Assembly: GCA_900771195.1 (NCBI GenBank)
Contig: CAAGMZ010000019.1
Span: forward strand, 1-64,000
Source of the DNA: Lachnospiraceae bacterium
GTDB taxonomy: Bacteria > Bacillota > Clostridia > Lachnospirales > Lachnospiraceae
Reading direction: 5' to 3'
DNA length: 64,000 nucleotides
Positions within the stretch are counted from its first letter, which is position 1; every line of letters begins with the position of its first letter. Under the pieces are notes generated by a model. That model did not search any database. It worked only from the letters and a program-made list of their open reading frames with translations, and was not told the origin of the DNA. The position numbers and the translations under genes were made by a program. Positions 36,079 to 45,527 of this stretch are shown one piece after another.

Positions 36079-37518
36079 TTATTTTGACAAAATTTCCTTG
36101 AGCATTTCATTGACCATTGCCGGATTTGCCTTTCCCTTCATAGCCTTCATTGTCTGGCCCACAAGGAATCCGATTGCTTTATCCTTGCCATTCCTGTAAT
36201 CCTCTACAGACTGGGGATTAGCTGCCACAACCTCTTCTATGGTCGTTCTTAAAGCTCCTTCATCATTGACCTGTTTAAGTCCCTTTTCCTCAACATACTT
36301 ATCAGGATCGATATCATCGGTAAATATCTTTTCGAAAACTTCCTTGGCAACGGAGCTGTTGATAGTTCCCGCATCAGTAAGCTTTACAAGCTTTGCAAGG
36401 TTTTTGGCAGAGAAGCTTATGTCTCCTGCATCCATTCCTTTTTCCTTAAGAAGGCGCATTGTCTCACCCATGAGCCAGTTTGAGACCTTCTTGGGACTGT
36501 TGCATATAGCGGTTGCCTCTTCAAAAATATCTGCCATTTTCTTGGAATCAGTGATTATATTGATATCGTAATCAGGAATATCAAATTCCTCTTTGTACCG
36601 TTTCATCTTCTCCGTCTTAAATTCGGGCTGGCGGCTCCTTATCTCATCAAGCCACTCGTCTGAAATATGAACCGGCACAAGGTCGGGATCGGGAAAATAC
36701 CTGTAGTCCTGCGCATCTTCTTTGGAGCGCATGGCGTATGAGTATTCTTTGTCATTGTTCCAGCGTCTTGTCTCCTGTATAACCTTCTCGCCTGCCTCAA
36801 GCAAGTCTATCTGCCTGTCCCTCTCGGCCTCAATCGCACGCTGTATTGCGGAAAAAGAATTAAGATTCTTGGTTTCTGTCCTTGTGCCGAATTCTTTTGT
36901 CCCTGCTTCCCTGACTGAAAGGTTAACATCAGCACGCATTGAGCCTTCCTGAAGCTTACAGTCCGATGCGCCGAGATACTGTATTATAAGTCTCAGTTTC
37001 TCAAGATATGCTATGACCTCTTCAGCACTGCGCATATCAGGTTCGGAAACTATCTCTATGAGAGGAACTCCGGAACGGTTAAAATCAACATATGACACGT
37101 CGTCCCAGTCATCATGTACAAGCTTTCCCGCATCCTCCTCCATATGAATCTCATGGATTCTTATAGGCTTCACAGTCCCGTCTGCCAGTTCTATATCAAC
37201 ATGACCGTCACGGCATATCGGCAGATAAAGCTGAGAAATCTGGTAATTCTGAGGATTATCGGGATAAAAATAATTTTTTCTGTCAAATTTGCAATCCTGT
37301 GTAATCTTACAGTTGGTAGCAAGCCCTACTGCCGCAGCATACTCAACAACCTGTTTGTTGAGTACCGGAAGAGAACCCGGCATACCGGTGCATACAGGGC
37401 ACGTATGTGAGTTGGGTGCTCCTCCGAAAGCAGTTGAGCAGCCGCAAAATATTTTGGTCTTAGTTGCAAGCTCTACATGGACCTCAAGTCCAATTACGGT
37501 TTCGTATGTCTTAGCCAT
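36079..37518 (-). CDS. gatB: Asp/Glu-tRNA(Asn/Gln) amidotransferase subunit B
   Basis: Kinase/tRNA-binding subunit of GatCAB, which turns Asp-tRNA(Asn) and Glu-tRNA(Gln) into the amidated forms. 479 residues. The opening YETVIGLEVHVEL, the zinc Cys pairs in FCGCS and CPVC (about 25-43), and the C-terminal YqeY-like tail domain (about 330-479) are all present. It starts 3 bases after gatA. Full length. Confidence 0.97.
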   Translation of the reverse strand: MAKTYETVIGLEVHVELATKTKIFCGCSTAFGGAPNSHTCPVCTGMPGSLPVLNKQVVEYAAAVGLATNCKITQDCKFDRKNYFYPDNPQNYQISQLYLPICRDGHVDIELADGTVKPIRIHEIHMEEDAGKLVHDDWDDVSYVDFNRSGVPLIEIVSEPDMRSAEEVIAYLEKLRLIIQYLGASDCKLQEGSMRADVNLSVREAGTKEFGTRTETKNLNSFSAIQRAIEAERDRQIDLLEAGEKVIQETRRWNNDKEYSYAMRSKEDAQDYRYFPDPDLVPVHISDEWLDEIRSRQPEFKTEKMKRYKEEFDIPDYDINIITDSKKMADIFEEATAICNSPKKVSNWLMGETMRLLKEKGMDAGDISFSAKNLAKLVKLTDAGTINSSVAKEVFEKIFTDDIDPDKYVEEKGLKQVNDEGALRTTIEEVVAANPQSVEDYRNGKDKAIGFLVGQTMKAMKGKANPAMVNEMLKEILSK

Positions 37519-37521
37519 TGA

Positions 37522-38985
37522 TTATTCTGCCTCCTTGCCGGATGCTGCCGGAAATTTTCCGCCTGCCTGCTCATATGCATAAGCTGCGCGGATTATGTTT
37601 TTCTCCTTAAAGCAATCGCCGATTATCTGCATGCCAATCGGGAGACCGTTTTTATCGAGTCCTACCGGAATGCTCATTCCGGGAAGACCTGCCAGATTTA
37701 CCGAGATTGTATATATATCACCAAGGTACATCTTGATAGGGTCTGACAGTGATGAGCCGATTTTCGGAGCTGTTGTGGGAGCAACCGGTCCGATAATGAC
37801 ATCATATTTAGCAAAGGCCTCATCGAAGGCTTTCTTGATAAGAGCCTTCACTCTCAGTGCTTTCAGGTAATATGCATCATAATATCCCGAGCTTAACACA
37901 AACGAGCCAAGCATTATCCTTCTCTTAACCTCAGATCCAAATCCTTCCGAACGCGTCTTCTTGTACATATCATGCATTCCGTCATACTTTTCTGCCCTGA
38001 AACCGTACTTGACACCGTCAAATCTTTCAAGGTTGGAGCTGGCCTCAGCAGCTGCAATCGTGTAGTATGTGGGGATGGCATAATCAACCAGACCAAGTTC
38101 AAATTCTTCCACCACAGCGCCCTTATCTTCAAGAACCTTCACTGCCTTCATTATGGCTTCTTTAACATCCGGCTCAAGCCCGTTTCCAAAATAAGTGCTG
38201 GGAATTCCGATTCTGAGTCCCTTCACATCATCCTTAAGCGCTGATGTAAAATCTGTATCTTTTCTGTCTATTGATGTTGAATCCTTAATATCATGTGATG
38301 TTATTGCCTCAAGAATCGTTGCACAGTCGGTAACATCCTTGCAGATGGGTCCAATCTGGTCCAGTGATGAACCGTATGCCACAAGCCCATATCTTGAGAC
38401 GGTTCCGTATGTGGGCTTCATTCCGACGACTCCGCAGTAGGACGACGGCTGCCTTATTGAACCGCCGGTATCGGAGCCCAGTGCAAAAAAGCACTCCTGT
38501 CCTGCCACTGCCGCTGCCGAACCGCCCGACGAGCCTCCGGGAACATGTTCCTCATTCCAGGGGTTTCTTGTTACTCCATATGCAGATGTCTCCGTTGTTG
38601 ACCCCATGGCAAATTCATCCATGTTGGTCTTTCCGATGATTACCGCCCCTGCTGCCTCTATATTTTTAACCGCCTCAGCAGTATATGTGGGAATAAAATT
38701 CCCAAGTATTCTGGAAGCACATGTCGTCAGAACGCCCTTGGTGCACATGTTATCTTTTATGGCAACCGGCACGCCTGCCAAAGGACCGGTAATTTCTCCC
38801 GCATCTATCGCTTTCTGTACCTTTTCAGCATCACTTAAAGCCTTCTTACCGTCGAAGGTCACATAGCAGTTAAGACTGCTTTTCTCAATCTGTCCGATAA
38901 CGGCCTCCATGGCATCAACCGCTGTGGCGCGTCCTGCTTTAATCTCTCCCGCAAGCTCTGTCGCCGTCAAATCAAGTAAATTCAT
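37522..38985 (-). CDS. gatA: Asp/Glu-tRNA(Asn/Gln) amidotransferase subunit A
   Basis: Glutaminase subunit that frees ammonia for GatB. 487 residues of the amidase-signature family. The Ser-cis-Ser-Lys site is visible: Lys in VPVAIKDNM, and the two Ser in GGSSGGSAAAV and GSDTGGSIRQP. It starts 18 bases after gatC and ends 3 bases before gatB. Confidence 0.97.
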   Translation of the reverse strand: MNLLDLTATELAGEIKAGRATAVDAMEAVIGQIEKSSLNCYVTFDGKKALSDAEKVQKAIDAGEITGPLAGVPVAIKDNMCTKGVLTTCASRILGNFIPTYTAEAVKNIEAAGAVIIGKTNMDEFAMGSTTETSAYGVTRNPWNEEHVPGGSSGGSAAAVAGQECFFALGSDTGGSIRQPSSYCGVVGMKPTYGTVSRYGLVAYGSSLDQIGPICKDVTDCATILEAITSHDIKDSTSIDRKDTDFTSALKDDVKGLRIGIPSTYFGNGLEPDVKEAIMKAVKVLEDKGAVVEEFELGLVDYAIPTYYTIAAAEASSNLERFDGVKYGFRAEKYDGMHDMYKKTRSEGFGSEVKRRIMLGSFVLSSGYYDAYYLKALRVKALIKKAFDEAFAKYDVIIGPVAPTTAPKIGSSLSDPIKMYLGDIYTISVNLAGLPGMSIPVGLDKNGLPIGMQIIGDCFKEKNIIRAAYAYEQAGGKFPAASGKEAE

Positions 38986-39003
38986 AATCTTCTGCCACCT
39001 CCG

Positions 39004-39297
39004 TTACTCTACAGTCTTGGGCACGATAAATGTCTGTTCATGCCTCTGTGGTGCATTGGCAAGAGTGTCACCACTGCCGTCTCCGTTCGTGACAACATCC
39101 TCACGCATTACATTTCCTGTTGAAAAAACATGGGACATGGGCTCCACACCCGCAGTGTCAAGCTCATTGAGCTTATCAATATAATCAAGCATTTCTGCCA
39201 TGTCTTTTTTGGCATTCTCCTTATCCTCATCGGAAAGGTCAAGCTGAGCCAGAATGCCTACGTATTCTATTGTCTCATCACTGATAACATTGGCCAT
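39004..39297 (-). CDS. gatC: Asp/Glu-tRNA(Asn/Gln) amidotransferase subunit C
   Basis: Small stabilising subunit of GatCAB. 97 residues, typical length, with the usual pattern YVGILAQLDLSDEDKENA then DMAEMLDYIDKLNELDTAGV and the C-terminal MREDVV. Starts 2 bases after the aspS stop, a direct link between the synthetase and the amidotransferase. Confidence 0.95.
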   Translation of the reverse strand: MANVISDETIEYVGILAQLDLSDEDKENAKKDMAEMLDYIDKLNELDTAGVEPMSHVFSTGNVMREDVVTNGDGSGDTLANAPQRHEQTFIVPKTVE

Positions 39298-39299
39298 GA

Positions 39300-41045
39300 T
39301 TAATCCCTCACTTTAATATGAACCTCACGAAGCTGCTGCTCCGTAACCTCGTTGGGCGCTCCGCACATAAAATCCTGTGCAGTACCGCTCATAGGGAACG
39401 CAATAACCTCACGAATATTTTCCTCATTGCGAAGAAGCATTATCATCCTGTCGATTCCCGGTGCCATTCCTGCATGAGGCGGTGCTCCGAACTGGAATGC
39501 GTTGTAAAGCGCTCCGAATTTTGCTTTAAGAACCTCTTCATCATATCCGGCAATTTCAAATGCCTTGACCATTATCTGAAGGTCGTGGTTACGAACTGCT
39601 CCGGATGAAAGCTCAATGCCGTTGCACACAATGTCGTACTGATATGCAAGTATGTCAAGAGGATTCATCGTATTCAGAGCTTCAAGCCCGCCCTGCGGCA
39701 TTGAGAAGGGGTTATGTGTGAAGCCGATTTTCTTCGTCTCAGGATCCTTCTCGAACATAGGGAAATCGTTTACATAGCAGAAACGATAAGCATTCTTCTC
39801 AATAAGTCCAAGCTTCTCGCCGAGCTCATTACGTATCTGTCCGGCATAAAATGCTGCTTTTTCCTCTGTGTCAGCCATAAAGAAGATTGTATCCCCCGGA
39901 ATAAGCTTTGCAAGCTCCTTAAACTCCTGCTTCATCTCATCAGGAATAAACTTATCAATCGGTCCCTTGTAGCTTCCGTCCTCAAGAACTTCAAGGTATC
40001 CGAGTCCACCCATTCCAAGATCTGTTGCGAATTTCAAAAGCTTTTCGTGGAAGCCCTTGGACATGTCGGCATGAACCTTTATGGCCCTTATTGTCTTGCC
40101 GATGAACGGCTTAAATGTACATCTCTGGAAAAATTCGGTTACATCTATGATTCTGAGCGGATTGCGAAGGTCAGGCTTATCGGAACCAAACTCAAGCATG
40201 GCCTGCTTATAGCTGATTACCGGATAAGGTGCCTTGGTCACTTCAAACCCTTCAGGTGCAAATTTCTCGAATGTAGCTGTAAGAACTTCCTCTCCGACCT
40301 TGAAAACGTCTTCCTGTGTAGCAAAACTCATCTCAAAATCAAGCTGGTAGAATTCTCCCGGTGAGCGGTCAGCTCTTGCATCCTCATCACGGAAGCAGGG
40401 TGCCACCTGAAAGTACTTGTCTATTCCCGACACCATGAGAAGCTGCTTGTACTGCTGCGGTGCCTGAGGAAGGGCGTAGAACTTACCCTTATACTTTCTT
40501 GAAGGAACAATATAATCCCTTGCACCCTCAGGTGACGATGCACAGAGTATGGGAGTCTGAATCTCTACAAATCCCATGTCAGTCATCTTTTGCCTGAGGA
40601 ATGAAATAACCCGGGAACGGAAAAGAATGTTGTCCTTAACCTTTTCATTACGAAGGTCAAGATACCTGTATTTAAGCCTTACGGCTTCACTTACTTCTTT
40701 AGATGTCTGGATTTCAAAAGGAAGCTGTGAGTAAACCTGTCCGAGCGTGGTTATCTCATGAGCTTCAAGCTCTATAGTTCCTGATTTAATCTTGGGATTA
40801 TAAGTATCTTCATCTCTTTTTTCCATTAATCCGGCAACAGAAATACACTCTTCCTTCTTGATTCCCTTCAGTAAATCAGGCGTCCTTATTACCACCTGAA
40901 GCACCCCGTACATGTCCCTAAGGTCAATAAAAGATACTCCGCCATGGTCACGGATATTTTCTACCCATCCGGCTACTCTTAATTCCTTTCCTATATCACT
41001 CTCACTTACATCATTGAGAGTCACATCTCTGAAAATGTTACCCAT
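39300..41045 (-). CDS. aspS: Aspartyl-tRNA synthetase, probably non-discriminating
   Basis: 581 residues from the ATG at 41045 (AAGGAGG at 6 bases; the ATG two codons upstream touches the site). Class II synthetase: OB-fold anticodon domain (1-110), catalytic core with FRDEDARADRSPGEF (motif 2) and GIDRMIMLL (motif 3), and the bacterial GAD insertion. In the anticodon domain it has RDHGGVSF; the His at this place is linked in the literature to non-discriminating bacterial AspRS, while Leu marks the discriminating form. With gatCAB in the same operon it probably charges both tRNA-Asp and tRNA-Asn, and GatCAB then makes Asn-tRNA. Confidence 0.93.
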   Translation of the reverse strand: MGNIFRDVTLNDVSESDIGKELRVAGWVENIRDHGGVSFIDLRDMYGVLQVVIRTPDLLKGIKKEECISVAGLMEKRDEDTYNPKIKSGTIELEAHEITTLGQVYSQLPFEIQTSKEVSEAVRLKYRYLDLRNEKVKDNILFRSRVISFLRQKMTDMGFVEIQTPILCASSPEGARDYIVPSRKYKGKFYALPQAPQQYKQLLMVSGIDKYFQVAPCFRDEDARADRSPGEFYQLDFEMSFATQEDVFKVGEEVLTATFEKFAPEGFEVTKAPYPVISYKQAMLEFGSDKPDLRNPLRIIDVTEFFQRCTFKPFIGKTIRAIKVHADMSKGFHEKLLKFATDLGMGGLGYLEVLEDGSYKGPIDKFIPDEMKQEFKELAKLIPGDTIFFMADTEEKAAFYAGQIRNELGEKLGLIEKNAYRFCYVNDFPMFEKDPETKKIGFTHNPFSMPQGGLEALNTMNPLDILAYQYDIVCNGIELSSGAVRNHDLQIMVKAFEIAGYDEEVLKAKFGALYNAFQFGAPPHAGMAPGIDRMIMLLRNEENIREVIAFPMSGTAQDFMCGAPNEVTEQQLREVHIKVRD

Positions 41046-41083
41046 CTTCATCCTCCTTGATTATAAATAATTTAATCATTAAA

Positions 41084-41350
41084 AAAACGCCCGCGGAACG
41101 CTGTTTCCAGCATTCCGGGACGAATAATCACATTATCCGCGGTACCACCCGCATTGAGACACATATCTCCACTCTTCGCACTTAACGCGTGCCACGTACC
41201 GGCCTGCTTCATCAGAAATGACATCGACCGGTCAGCTCCTGAGTGTTCCCAGTGTACATTTCACCCGATGCTGTTCTCAGTCGGCGGCAGCATCTTCCTG
41301 TCGGTTACTTCCTGTGCAAAGAGTCTCAATCACAGCCTTTGCCTGTAATT
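41084..41350 (-). promoter_or_regulatory. T-box leader of the aspS-gatCAB operon
   Basis: The minus strand has the conserved T-box AATGCGGGTGGTACCGCGG (41137-41155), a CGTCCC after it, and a competing terminator stem (41089-41119, CCCGCGGAACGCTG with CAGCATTCCGGG) ending in seven T. Stem I lies upstream in about 41180-41345 with AGGA-like and GAG-box segments. I could not fix the specifier codon by eye; Asp (GAC) or Asn (AAC) is expected. Uncharged tRNA would bind and let the operon be read. Confidence 0.93.
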
Positions 41351-41356
41351 GCTGAA

Positions 41357-41385
41357 ATTGTATCATACTACCTGAATAAATGCAA
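41357..41385 (-). promoter_or_regulatory. Promoter of T-box/aspS operon
   Basis: Minus strand: TTGCAT (41380-41385), 17 bases, TACAAT (41357-41362). It begins 16 bases after the dapL stop. Confidence 0.75.
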
Positions 41386-41401
41386 GAAAATTTATTTCAG
41401 G

Positions 41402-42619
41402 CTATCTTATCTTCTTCATTCTTTCAATAGCCTCAACAGTGCTCTCATACGAGCCAAACGCCGTCAGTCTGAAATATCCTTCTCCGCTCGGTCCGAAGCC
41501 GGAGCCGGGAGTCCCGACAACATTGGCATTTTCAAGAACGTAATCAAAGAAATCCCAGGATGACATTCCATCTATTGTTTTAAGCCAGATATACGGTGCA
41601 TTCACGCCTCCCGAAACGGAATATCCTGCTGCCTCCAGACCTTCCTTGATAACCTTGGCATTGTTCATATAATAAGCAACAAGCTCTCTGGTCTCAGCCT
41701 TGCCTTTTTCGCTGTAAACAGCCTCACCGGCGCGCTGTACGATATATGGAGCACCGTTGTATTTCGTACCATGTCTTCTTGCCCACAAAGCATTAAGAGA
41801 TACATCATCGCATTTAAGCTCCTTGGGAATCACCGTGAATCCAAGACGAACACCTGTGAACCCTGCATTTTTAGAAAAACTTCTGAGCTCTATTGCACAT
41901 GTTCTGGCACCATCACACTCATAAATGCTGTGAGGAACATCATCCTCTGAAATATATGCCTCATACGCCGCATCATATATAATAAGTACCTTCTTCTCAT
42001 TGGCATAATCAACCCACTTCTGAAGCTCACTCTTGGTAATTGTGGCTCCGGTAGGATTGTTGGGGAAGCAAAGGTATATTATATCAGGTGTCTCTGTGGG
42101 AAGCTTCGGTGCGAAACCATTTTCCTCAACGCAGGGCATATATATAACATTGCTCCACATTCCCGTTGACGAATTGTACTCTCCTGCACGTCCGGCCATC
42201 ACATTGGAATCAACATACACAGGATATACCGGATCACCTACGGCAATTCTGTTGTCAAGACCGAAGATTTCCTGAATGTTTCCGGAATCACATTTAGCTC
42301 CGTCGGAGATGAAAATCTCATCGATGTCGATGTCCACTCCTCTGGGCTTATAGTCCTCTCTGGCAATTGCGGAACGCAGGAACTCGTATCCAAGGTCAGG
42401 GGCGTATCCATGGAATGTCTCAGCATGTCCCATTTCGTCCACTGCCTTATGAAGGGCATCAATTATCGTAGGTGTAAGCGGCTGTGTCACATCCCCTATA
42501 CTAAGCTTAATTACTTTTTTGTCAGGATGCGCTGCCTTATATTCGCGCTCTTTTCTGCCTACTGTCGAAAAGAGATAGCTTCCGGGTAACTTAAGATAAT
42601 TCTCGTTGATTTTAAACAT
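41402..42619 (-). CDS. dapL: LL-diaminopimelate aminotransferase
   Basis: Converts tetrahydrodipicolinate directly to LL-diaminopimelate with glutamate, bypassing the succinylase or acetylase steps of lysine and cell-wall synthesis. 405 residues, the normal length. N-terminal NENYLKLPGSYLFSTVGRK split as NENYLKLPGSYLF, the segment IGDVTQPL, and the PLP lysine in SFSKNAGFTG are characteristic of the DapL group. It lies 20 bases after dapF, the next enzyme of the pathway. Confidence 0.95.
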   Translation of the reverse strand: MFKINENYLKLPGSYLFSTVGRKEREYKAAHPDKKVIKLSIGDVTQPLTPTIIDALHKAVDEMGHAETFHGYAPDLGYEFLRSAIAREDYKPRGVDIDIDEIFISDGAKCDSGNIQEIFGLDNRIAVGDPVYPVYVDSNVMAGRAGEYNSSTGMWSNVIYMPCVEENGFAPKLPTETPDIIYLCFPNNPTGATITKSELQKWVDYANEKKVLIIYDAAYEAYISEDDVPHSIYECDGARTCAIELRSFSKNAGFTGVRLGFTVIPKELKCDDVSLNALWARRHGTKYNGAPYIVQRAGEAVYSEKGKAETRELVAYYMNNAKVIKEGLEAAGYSVSGGVNAPYIWLKTIDGMSSWDFFDYVLENANVVGTPGSGFGPSGEGYFRLTAFGSYESTVEAIERMKKIR

Positions 42620-42639
42620 TTTTTCTGCCTTTCTTTTAA

Positions 42640-43479
42640 TTATATATTGGATAGTTCACCGGCAAACACAGTTTCTGCCGGTCCCTCCATGTATACTGTA
42701 TTTTTACTGCGGTCCCATGTAATATTAAGGTCGCCGCCGCGAAGCTTTACCGTAACCGTATCGTTACACATGCCGTTAACAATCGTTGACACTGCTGCCG
42801 CGCATGCTCCGGTTCCGCATGCCAGAGTCTCTCCTGAGCCTCTTTCCCAGACACGCATCTTTAACGTATCCCTGTCAATCACCTCTATAAATTCGGTGTT
42901 GACCTGTTCAGGAAAAATGGCTGCTCTCTCAAAGCACGGACCAATCTTTTCTATGTCCATCCCGTCCACATCATCAATATCATATGTTATACAGTGAGGA
43001 TTTCCCATGGATACACATGTGATTCTGTATTCTCTGCCATCAATATCCACCGGATGCATCTTAATTATATCGCCTTCGAGCTTTACAGGAATCTTGGACG
43101 GACAAAATTCAGGTGCTCCCATGTTCACTCTGACAGTACTCACCTTACCGTCTTTTATGTTAAGCTTAAGGTATTTGATTCCGGAAAGTGTTTCCACCGA
43201 TATATCGGTTTTGTCCGTGAGTCCGTTATCATAAACATACTTACCCACACATCTGATGCCGTTTCCGCACATCTTTCCCTGTGAACCATCCGCGTTGTAC
43301 ATTTCCATGAAAAAATCAGCCCGATCAGACGGTTTAATAAGTATAAGACCATCCGAGCCCACGCCAAAATGTCTGTCGCTGACACGGACAGCCAGCCTTG
43401 AAGGATCACTGACCTTTTCCTTAAAACAGTCAATGTAAACATAGTCATTGCCGATTCCCTGCATCTTGGTAAACTTCAT
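42640..43479 (-). CDS. dapF: Diaminopimelate epimerase
   Basis: Turns LL- into meso-diaminopimelate for lysine and peptidoglycan. 279 residues. The two catalytic Cys are Cys71 in MCGNGIRC and Cys221 in ACGTGACAAA, each in a mirrored half of the fold. It starts 11 bases after the ANTAR regulator and 20 bases before dapL, so glnA, ANTAR gene, dapF and dapL look like one transcript. Confidence 0.96.
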   Translation of the reverse strand: MKFTKMQGIGNDYVYIDCFKEKVSDPSRLAVRVSDRHFGVGSDGLILIKPSDRADFFMEMYNADGSQGKMCGNGIRCVGKYVYDNGLTDKTDISVETLSGIKYLKLNIKDGKVSTVRVNMGAPEFCPSKIPVKLEGDIIKMHPVDIDGREYRITCVSMGNPHCITYDIDDVDGMDIEKIGPCFERAAIFPEQVNTEFIEVIDRDTLKMRVWERGSGETLACGTGACAAAVSTIVNGMCNDTVTVKLRGGDLNITWDRSKNTVYMEGPAETVFAGELSNI

Positions 43480-43490
43480 ATATCCAGCCT

Positions 43491-44039
43491 CTATTCCTTA
43501 TAAAGACATATTATCATCTGGGCCGTTTCAACAAGACCCGTCCCACTGTCCATACTGCATTTCTGCATATACTTGTGGGCATCTTCCTCAGTCATTCCGT
43601 TTCGGTCAATAAGGAGTCCCTTTGCCTGCCTGATAAGCCTCATTTCCTCTTCGGAACGTACTTTTGGTGCAAGCCTTGCCTTTCGATGTTTTCTGCGGTT
43701 GGCCTCCAGCATCATATGCACTGTATTGACAAGGTCAAAAACCTTTATCGGCATACCGAGCTTCATCACCGGCATGCCGCCTTCTTCCATCCAGTGCGCC
43801 TGGGAGGCAACCAGCAGCATCTCAAATCCTGACGGAATCTGCTCGCGCAGCTGTGTGTAATACATGTCCCTGAAGCGGTAGCTGCATACAACAATCCCTT
43901 CATCTAATGAATGGGCACATTCCAGCACCTGAGCGCCGGTGGTGCACACCGCATCAACTTCTATTCCATTTCTCACAAGAATATTACGTATATTCCTGCT
44001 GTCTTCCTGTTTGGGGAATACTACAATAATGCTTTCCAT
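43491..44039 (-). CDS. ANTAR-domain antitermination regulator with pseudo-receiver
   Basis: 182 residues. The N-terminal part (1-120) has a receiver fold, but the phospho-acceptor strand reads GIVVCSYRF with no Asp, so control by phosphorylation is doubtful. The C-terminal ANTAR domain (about 130-180) has IRQAKGLLIDRNGMTEEDAH and AQMII; such domains bind paired RNA hairpins and prevent termination, as in NasT and EutV. It starts 19 bases after glnA. It probably senses nitrogen state, since it travels with glutamine synthetase; target RNAs are unknown and no twin-hairpin site was seen in the short glnA leader. Confidence 0.85.
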   Translation of the reverse strand: MESIIVVFPKQEDSRNIRNILVRNGIEVDAVCTTGAQVLECAHSLDEGIVVCSYRFRDMYYTQLREQIPSGFEMLLVASQAHWMEEGGMPVMKLGMPIKVFDLVNTVHMMLEANRRKHRKARLAPKVRSEEEMRLIRQAKGLLIDRNGMTEEDAHKYMQKCSMDSGTGLVETAQMIICLYKE

Positions 44040-44058
44040 AAATTACTTCCTGACAGTA

Positions 44059-45390
44059 TTAAAACTTGTAAAGATACTCGTCAACCTCCCACTTGCTGAC
44101 TGTCATTTTGTAGTCGTTCCACTCATTCTTTTTGGCCTCAATATACTTCTCGGCAGTTTCCTGTCCTATGCATTCCATGATGAACTCATCTTTTTCCATT
44201 TCCTTAACTGCCTCGTGAAGTGTCCCCGGAAGGCTTTCAATACCCCTTGCTTTTTTCTCAGCCTTGGTCATTTCGTAAATGTTGGCATCTACGCTGTCAC
44301 ATACCTGAAGCTTGTTTTTGATGCCGTCAAGTCCTGCCATAAGGCATGCTGCCAGTGCAAAATAAGGATTGGCAGACGGGTCGGCATTTCTGAGCTCGAT
44401 TCTCGTCCCCTTGCCTCTCGCTGCAGGAATTCTGATGAGCGGGCTTCTGTTCTTGGCCGACCACGCAATATAAACAGGTGCCTCATATCCCGGAACAAGT
44501 CGCTTATATGAGTTCACAAGCGGATTGGTTATGGCCGTCATTCCCTTTATGTGCTTCATTATTCCTGCAATAAAATAATACGCCTCTTCGCTGAGACCGT
44601 TCTTACCGTTGGGATCGCAGAATATATTCTGTCCGTCTTTTTCAAGCGACATGTTTATATGCATTCCCGATCCGGCAACTCCGGGCTTGGGCTTGGGCAT
44701 AAATGTAGCATGAAGACCATGTCTCTGGGCGATTGTCTTAACAGCAATCTTAAATGTCATAATGGAATCAGCAGTAGCAACTGCCTCTCTGTACTTAAAA
44801 TCTATCTCGTGCTGTGCAGGAGCACACTCATGGTGAGATGCTTCAATCTCAAATCCCATATCCTCAAGTGTGAGCACCATATCACGCCTTGCGTTCTCTC
44901 CAAGGTCATTGGGACCCAGGTCAAAATATCCTGCCCTGTCCATTGATTCCGTGGTAGGATTTCCGTTTTCATCAACATTGAACAGGAAAAATTCACACTC
45001 GGGTCCTACATTAAACTTATAACCCATGTCAGCAGCTTCTTTTATTGCTTTCTTTAAAACATACCTGGGGTCACCCTCAAAAGGTGTTCCGTCTGTTTTA
45101 TACACATCACAAATCAATCTTGCAACCTTGCCGGTCTGTGGTCTCCACGGGAACACAACAAAACTGTCCAGATCAGGACGAAGATACATATCAGATTCCT
45201 CGATGCGGGCAAACCCGTCAATTGATGAGCCATCAAACATCATCTGATTATCAAGTGCCTTTGCAAGCTGGCTTTTGGGAATTGCCACATTCTTGAGAAT
45301 CCCGAATATATCGGTGAACTGCAGTCTTATAAATTCAACATCGTTCTCCTCAACAAATCTGACTATGTCTTCCTTAGAATAATGAGCCAT
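44059..45390 (-). CDS. glnA: Glutamine synthetase type I
   Basis: Makes glutamine from glutamate, ammonia and ATP. 443 residues, the GSI-alpha length seen in Firmicutes, lacking the adenylylation-type insertion. Landmarks: DGSSIDGFARIEESD near 52-66, the metal site ECEFFLF, the MPKPKPGVAGSGMH segment, and RIELRNADPSANPY near the end. GGAGG stands 9 bases before the ATG. First gene before the ANTAR regulator and two dap genes; promoter listed separately. Confidence 0.97.
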   Translation of the reverse strand: MAHYSKEDIVRFVEENDVEFIRLQFTDIFGILKNVAIPKSQLAKALDNQMMFDGSSIDGFARIEESDMYLRPDLDSFVVFPWRPQTGKVARLICDVYKTDGTPFEGDPRYVLKKAIKEAADMGYKFNVGPECEFFLFNVDENGNPTTESMDRAGYFDLGPNDLGENARRDMVLTLEDMGFEIEASHHECAPAQHEIDFKYREAVATADSIMTFKIAVKTIAQRHGLHATFMPKPKPGVAGSGMHINMSLEKDGQNIFCDPNGKNGLSEEAYYFIAGIMKHIKGMTAITNPLVNSYKRLVPGYEAPVYIAWSAKNRSPLIRIPAARGKGTRIELRNADPSANPYFALAACLMAGLDGIKNKLQVCDSVDANIYEMTKAEKKARGIESLPGTLHEAVKEMEKDEFIMECIGQETAEKYIEAKKNEWNDYKMTVSKWEVDEYLYKF

Positions 45391-45423
45391 TAATACTACC
45401 TCCGTTAAATATACTTATGATTA

Positions 45424-45452
45424 TGTTATCAACATACTAAAAATTTGTCAAC
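45424..45452 (-). promoter_or_regulatory. Promoter of glnA
   Basis: Minus strand: TTGACA (45447-45452), 17 bases, TAACAT (45424-45429). The leader is only about 25-30 bases, too short for a T-box or twin ANTAR hairpins. Confidence 0.8.
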
Positions 45453-45476
45453 CGACAATAATCCATAAAATTGTGT

Positions 45477-45505
45477 TGCATATTTTGTTCATCGACTGTA
45501 TACTC
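45477..45505 (+). promoter_or_regulatory. Promoter of CapA-like lipoprotein gene
   Basis: Plus strand: TTGCAT (45477-45482), 17 bases, TATACT (45500-45505), divergent from the glnA promoter. Confidence 0.75.
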
Positions 45506-45527
45506 ATTCATTATGGAGGGTTTTACC

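Noticed and set aside
39714..40364. 216-codon plus-strand frame
   Set aside because: Fully antisense to aspS, which is certain; no ribosome binding site.
45391..45423. ANTAR twin-hairpin target in the glnA leader
   Set aside because: The leader is about 30 bases and holds no paired hairpins.
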